Shown: piece by piece, positions 60,388 to 64,000 of the stretch
How positions within the stretch are numbered: position 1 is the stretch's first letter
Layout of the letters: every line of letters begins with the position of its first letter
NCBI GenBank assembly: GCA_036489975.1
Contig: DASXES010000133.1
Coordinates: 42,780-106,779, forward strand
Direction of reading: 5' to 3'
DNA length: 64,000 nt
From: Roseiarcus sp036489975
GTDB lineage: Bacteria > Pseudomonadota > Alphaproteobacteria > Rhizobiales > Beijerinckiaceae
The notes under the pieces: model-generated
Told to the model about the DNA's origin: nothing
Databases searched by the model: none
The model's input: only the letters and a program-made list of their open reading frames with translations
Program-made: the position numbers and the translations under genes

Positions 60388-61017
60388 CTAGACCTTGATC
60401 CGCGCCGCCTCGACGATCCGCATCGCTTCGGCGGAGGCGGCGTCAATCGCGAGATTGGTTGTGTCCAGCATCACGGCGTTGTCCGCCGGTCGCAGCGGGG
60501 CTGCGGCGCGGCTCGAATCGCGGGCGTCACGGCGGACGATGTCCGAAAGGATCGCCTTGTAGTCCGCCTTCTCGCCCCGCTGGATCAATTCGAGCGCCCG
60601 CCGCTGCGCTCGAGCAGGCGGGCTCGCGGTGACAAAGATCTTCACCTCGGCCTCGGGACAAATGACGGTGCCGATGTCGCGCCCGTCGAGCACCGCGCCG
60701 CCCGGCCTGCCTGCGAAAGCGCGCTGCGCTTCGATCAGGGCCGCCCGAACTCCGGGCATGGCGGCGACCACGGACGCCGCCTCGCCCATTTGGCGCGTGC
60801 GTAAAGTTGTGTCGTCAAAATCTGTAAGGCCGAGCCCTCGGGCGGCCGCGACGGCGGCGGGTTCATCGCAAAGATCGCGGTCCTCGGCGATGAGAGCCGC
60901 GGCGACAGCGCGGTAAAGAAGCCCGGTGTCGAGATGCGGCAGCCGGTAATGCGCGGCCACCCGGCGCGCGATGGTGCCTTTCCCCGAGGCCGCGGGCCCG
61001 TCGATGGCGATAATCAT
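60388..61017 (-). CDS. cmk: Cytidylate kinase
   Basis: CMP/dCMP kinase of 209 aa. P-loop IIAIDGPAASGKGTIARRVA, CMP-binding LPHLDTGLLYRAVA, and LDGRDIGTVICPEAEVKIFVTASPPARAQRRALEL containing the LID region; DTTNLAIDAASAEAMRIV at the C-terminus. Length is that of the short proteobacterial type. In many relatives cmk sits between aroA and rpsA; neither is here, although the upstream 500 bases are gene-free. Confidence 0.96.
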   Translation of the reverse strand: MIIAIDGPAASGKGTIARRVAAHYRLPHLDTGLLYRAVAAALIAEDRDLCDEPAAVAAARGLGLTDFDDTTLRTRQMGEAASVVAAMPGVRAALIEAQRAFAGRPGGAVLDGRDIGTVICPEAEVKIFVTASPPARAQRRALELIQRGEKADYKAILSDIVRRDARDSSRAAAPLRPADNAVMLDTTNLAIDAASAEAMRIVEAARIKV

Positions 61018-61528
61018 GCCTAAGCCGGCCGTTTCCCCAGGCCCCGTACTGACAGCGCTCTTAGTGCGCTCCGCGGCGCCTGTCGAGGCTCACCTTGCGC
61101 GCACGAAGCGGCAAAGCCCGGCCCGCGACCCCGAGCCTTGTCCGGGCAGGTGGGCGAGTGATGAACTCTGCATCTGCCTGCGAGGATGAATTCCCGATCG
61201 GGGGCTCAGACGAAAGCCATGAGGAGCGCGTGGCGAGGGCGCGGACGACGGGGTCCGGCTGGATAGGTTTTGCACACAACTGTGACGTGACGCGATTTTT
61301 ATTCTTCGTCCTCAGCCCCCTTGAAAAGCCCCCATTCGGACCGATAAGGTCAAGAATTATCGGCGGATTTTGCTTGGTTATGCCTGGATTGCCTGGAAGG
61401 AATTCGCGCCCTGGTTGAATTCCGGGTTTCACGCGCGACGTTTCGGGCCAGGGCGGCGACCGCCACGGTTTCGGCGAGCCCGCGCGCGCTTTAAGGTCTA
61501 ACAGGGCGACGCAACGCGGGAGGGTAGG
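61018..61528. other. Gene-free stretch with repeat copy C
   Basis: About 510 bases between cmk and the carrier gene. The part 61100-61260 has the look of a common intergenic repeat (short GC-rich inverted segments, ACCCCGAGCCTTGTCCGGGCAGG). Copy C of the dispersed repeat follows at 61319-61405. No aroA remnant, tRNA or protein-like frame seen. GGGAGGGTAGG before 61529 is a strong ribosome-binding site. Confidence 0.5.
61319..61405 (+). repeat. Dispersed intergenic repeat, copy C (weaker)
   Basis: CCTTGAAAAGCCCCCATTCGGACCGA at 61319-61344 shares TTGAAAAG and ATTCGGAC with copy A; TTTTGCTTGG (61368-61377) and GGATTGCCTGG share the TTGCTTGG units of copy B. Less similar than A is to B. Confidence 0.4.
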
Positions 61529-62743
61529 ATGGATCTCACCAGCGACCAGAAGAAGACGATCGCCGCTGCCTTTCTTGGCTGGATGCTCGACGCTTTCGAT
61601 TTTTTCCTGTTGACCTTCCTGCTCAAGGACATCGCCAAGGAATTCGGCGTCGACGTGCCGGCGGTGGCCTATGCGCTTTTTCTTACGCTGGCGATGCGGT
61701 TCGTCGGCGCCTTCATCTTCGGGCGGCTTGGCGACCTGTGGGGACGGAAGCCCGCGCTCATGCTCGACATTCTCTGCTATTCGATCCTCGGCGCCCTCGC
61801 CGCCTTCTCGCCGAACCTCGCGGTCTTTCTGATCCTGCGCGCGCTGTTTGGCGTGGCCATGGGCGGCGAATGGGGTCTCGGCAGCTCGCTGGCGATGGAA
61901 TCCATTCCGCCGCAGGCGCGGGGGCTGGTGTCGGGGATACTGCAATGCGGTTACCCCACTGGCTTCCTCATCGCCGCGATCGCCTATGGGCTCCTCTTCG
62001 GCCGGACGGTCGGCGACTACACGATCGGCTGGCGGGCCATGTTCCTGCTCAGCGTCCTGCCCGCATTCGTGGTGCTGTTCATCCGCAGCGGCGTTCCCGA
62101 ATCGCCGGCCTTCGAAGCGTCGAGGGCGCATGCGAAACCCCCGCTTTGGGCGACGATTAAAGAGCACCGGGGCTTGGTCATCTACATGGTCGTGCTGATG
62201 ATGTGCTTCAATCTGTTCAGCCACGGCACGCAGGACCTCTACCCTACCTTCCTGCAAAAACAGCACAATTTCGATGCTGGCACGGTGAGCTGGATTGTGA
62301 TCGTCGCCAATTTGGGCGCCATCGCCGGCGGCCTGATATTCGGCCATTTCTCGGAAAAAATCGGCCGCGTCAATGCGATCACCATCGCCGCGCTCATCGC
62401 ACTGCCAGCGCTTCCCTTATGGGCGTTCGCCTCCACCCCGATCCTGCTCGCGATCGGCGCCTTCATCATGCAGGTCGCGGTGCAGGGGGCGTGGGGCGTC
62501 ATTCCAGCCCATCTCAACGAATTGTCGCCGGGCGCGGCGCGCGCGACCATTCCCGCGTTCGTTTACCAGGCCGGCAATTTCCTCGCTTCCTACAATGGCC
62601 CGTTCCAGGCGCAGATCGCCCAGGCGAACGGCGGCAATTATGCTTTCGCGCTGGCTCTGGTGGCCGGGGTGGTGGCGGTCGCGATCATTGTCGTCATCCG
62701 CTTCAGCCCGGAGCGGCGCGGCGAATTGTTGAGGGCGCACTGA
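61529..62743 (+). CDS. MFS carrier of the lactate/carboxylate SHS family (Jen1-like)
   Basis: A 12-helix carrier of 404 aa. FLGWMLDAFDFFLLTFLL in helix 1, GRLGDLWGRKPALM, GVAMGGEWGLGSSLAMESIP, and, in the middle, MCFNLFSHGTQDLYPTFLQ. This last stretch is the N-x-x-S-H-x-x-Q-D-x-x-x-T type signature of the sialate:H+ symporter family that includes yeast lactate permease Jen1 and E. coli NanT. Lactate, pyruvate or another monocarboxylate is the likely substrate. Unrelated to the LctP-type permease at 8744. Confidence 0.88.
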   Translation: MDLTSDQKKTIAAAFLGWMLDAFDFFLLTFLLKDIAKEFGVDVPAVAYALFLTLAMRFVGAFIFGRLGDLWGRKPALMLDILCYSILGALAAFSPNLAVFLILRALFGVAMGGEWGLGSSLAMESIPPQARGLVSGILQCGYPTGFLIAAIAYGLLFGRTVGDYTIGWRAMFLLSVLPAFVVLFIRSGVPESPAFEASRAHAKPPLWATIKEHRGLVIYMVVLMMCFNLFSHGTQDLYPTFLQKQHNFDAGTVSWIVIVANLGAIAGGLIFGHFSEKIGRVNAITIAALIALPALPLWAFASTPILLAIGAFIMQVAVQGAWGVIPAHLNELSPGAARATIPAFVYQAGNFLASYNGPFQAQIAQANGGNYAFALALVAGVVAVAIIVVIRFSPERRGELLRAH

Positions 62744-62849
62744 GTTCTCGATCCCAAAGGGGGTCCGCGCGAAGATCCGCGCCAGAAGAGCGGATAAAGC
62801 CAAAGCATCCGGTTTGACGGCCGTTAGTAGTCTCGCTTCACGAGCGAGG

Positions 62850-62874
62850 GGAACCTTCCGGCGCCTGGCGCGTT
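62850..62874 (+). promoter_or_regulatory. EcfG-type general stress promoter
   Basis: GGAAC (62850-62854), 16 bases, CGTT (62871-62874): a full match to the alphaproteobacterial EcfG consensus, 50 bases before the glycine-zipper gene. Confidence 0.78.
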
Positions 62875-62924
62875 GTTGACCGGAAGCGAACCAAGACACG
62901 TTCGCAAAACCGGAGGATTGTTTC

Positions 62925-63185
62925 ATGTCTCGATTTTTGCTCGGCCTCAGCGCGGCGACCTTGATTTCCTTTTCATGCGGGCAGGCTCTTGCGAACGAAA
63001 CCGGCGCCATCGGCGGAGGCGTGGCTGGCGCTGTTGGCGGGGCTATGGTCGGCGGTCCGGTGGGGGCGGTCGTAGGGGGAGTGGGCGGCGCGGCGATCGG
63101 CAACTCGATGACCCATCACCATTATTACCACCATCACTACGCTTATTACCATCATCACCACTACCATCCCTACAATCGGTACTAG
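62925..63185 (+). CDS. Small exported glycine-zipper protein with His/Tyr-rich tail
   Basis: An 86-residue protein. Signal peptide MSRFLLGLSAATLISFSCGQALA, then a glycine-zipper stretch (about residues 28-60, GGGVAGAVGGAMVGGPVGA) able to insert in or pack against membranes, then a tail of about 23 residues of which ten are His and eight Tyr (THHHYYHHHYAYYHHHHYH). The tail could bind Zn, Ni or Cu. GGAGGA precedes the ATG and an EcfG-type promoter lies upstream, so it is probably a general-stress envelope protein. Glycine-zipper/His-tail proteins of this size are found in related genera without known function. Confidence 0.85.
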   Translation: MSRFLLGLSAATLISFSCGQALANETGAIGGGVAGAVGGAMVGGPVGAVVGGVGGAAIGNSMTHHHYYHHHYAYYHHHHYHPYNRY

Positions 63186-63879
63186 GCCTTCCGGTTCTGG
63201 TTCGAATCCAACGGCACGCCGGGCGTTTGCGCGGCCGCGCGTCAGGAGACGTGTTGGATTGAAACAATGCGTTGAGGACGCTCCGAACGTCTAAGGGGTA
63301 TCGTCCCGCGGCGCCCGGACGGGCCGCGGCTGACCGCGCTAACGGAAGAATCATCGATCTTGTAGAGACGGGCGCCCCGGCATTAGGCTTGCACAATCTG
63401 GTCCGCGTCATAGGCGCGGTGTCATTCTTCTTGACGCGAGCTGACGGAGTTGGCCGCAACTCGTCGCGACGCGCGCCCACTCATAGGGAGGCGCGCGTCG
63501 CTGGCGCGAGAACCGCTCAAGACTCACGAGAAGGGGAAGGTTCTGACGGCGCATGTTGCTCGGAAAGCTGCGACCAGGAAGGCTCCGAAGGCTGCTCTCG
63601 GCGATCAAACCGGTCAAGCAGCACTGACAAACCGGCGCTGACCAATCTCGTCGCAGCAGGGAATGAAATCCGGCGGGAGACCGCCGCCGACGTCTATGCG
63701 GCGCTGGAGAACCTGTTGCTCAGCTCGGTCCATCCGCGGGCGCCGGCGAATTTGTCCTGCCGCCCGCCGCCATGCCCGCCAGCATCCGTGAAGATCCGCG
63801 CAGTGTCGGGGCTGAAGACGGCGGCGGGTCGGAAGCCGAGGTTCGAGCCAGGGCCGGAAACCAGGGGAATCGCTTCAGG
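63186..63879. other. Gene-free or decayed stretch near the right edge
   Basis: About 690 bases without a gene I can defend. Two plus frames look protein-like for short runs: KVLTAHVARKAATRKAPKAALG (63530-63595, frame ending at 63641) and TNLVAAGNEIRRETAADVYAALENLL (63640-63720, another frame). Together they could be a small basic protein broken by a frameshift, but I recognise no family. The rest shows nothing. Confidence 0.35.
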
Positions 63880-64000
63880 TTAACGGGTGTTTTGGCGGAT
63901 GATATCTTCGAGGTATTCGGGGCTTAGGTTTGCGCGTTTTCTTCGGGTCTTGAGGCTGTGCCTGTCGTTTTTGGCGCGGATGAGGTTCATGTTCATGTGC
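63880..64000 (-). CDS. C-terminal end of an unidentified protein (partial)
   Basis: Reading in from the right edge on the minus strand, the frame gives MNMNLIRAKNDRHSLKTRR, KRANLSPEYLEDIIRQNTR and a TAA at 63882-63880. It is basic and helical and has the tone of the end of a nuclease or transposase-like protein; that is a guess. The region is less GC-rich than the core genes. The upstream part lies outside the window. Confidence 0.4.
   Translation of the reverse strand, partial: HMNMNLIRAKNDRHSLKTRRKRANLSPEYLEDIIRQNTR

Noticed and set aside
61018..61528. Remnant of aroA upstream of cmk
   Set aside because: Checked because aroA often precedes cmk; no aroA motif is readable in any frame.

Overview
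The window looks like chromosomal DNA of a GC-rich alphaproteobacterium of the order Hyphomicrobiales (Rhizobiales). Pointers are a fused CysN/CysC gene, a PodJL-type polarity protein with SEL1 repeats, two promoter-like sites of the general-stress sigma factor EcfG, a tRNA-Ala(GGC) fragment of rhizobial type and alphaproteobacterial ortholog types throughout. I cannot fix the genus from sequence alone; a Beijerinckiaceae/Methylocystaceae-like background is a guess.

Left edge (1-1864): an AT-richer accessory remnant carrying, on the minus strand, a cas1 fragment, a small frameshifted gene, a damaged trypsin-family protease and the start of a secreted protein. It ends in a 47-base piece of tRNA-Ala (anticodon loop to CCA), the usual scar of a tyrosine-recombinase element. 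Core genes begin directly after it.

Core region 1 (1873-16183): haloacid dehalogenase and CsaA; a five-gene branched-chain amino-acid/amide ABC transporter (binding protein, LivHMGF) with a duplicated tail of its binding protein; L-lactate permease; a peptidoglycan-binding protein with a dead protease domain; Rpe; sulfate activation (CysD, CysNC); a glutathione transferase.

Core region 2 (16393-28160): MtgA and an AmpH-like serine hydrolase (cell wall), a cyclase-TolB-TPR protein, an SDR, an acetyltransferase broken by a 7-base duplication, an LssY-C membrane protein, ArgE, ApaG, nitrogen assimilation (GlnB, GlnA), a YkgJ-type protein, and CsbD behind an EcfG-type promoter.

Region 3 (28385-47131): a MOSC-ferredoxin reductase-ferredoxin fusion, an isocitrate-lyase-family enzyme with an MFS carrier, an M23-like gene of different base composition, rplK-rplA separated from their usual neighbours, a GST, HrpB with a palindromic repeat inserted in frame, a repeat-rich gap, then a catabolic-looking group (cytochrome P450, aconitase X large and small subunits, a Tat-exported amidohydrolase and a decayed second copy of the aconitase X small-subunit tail), RhlE and a PfkB kinase.

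Region 4 (47170-64000): YggS, YchF, two MaoC-like hydratases, a DUF937 protein, a DUF900 lipoprotein hydrolase, a YciA-like thioesterase, CpdB, PodJL, a MerR regulator, Cmk, a Jen1-like lactate/carboxylate carrier, a small glycine-zipper protein behind an EcfG-type promoter, and a partial gene at the right edge. No rRNA gene, complete tRNA, intact insertion sequence or CRISPR array was found.
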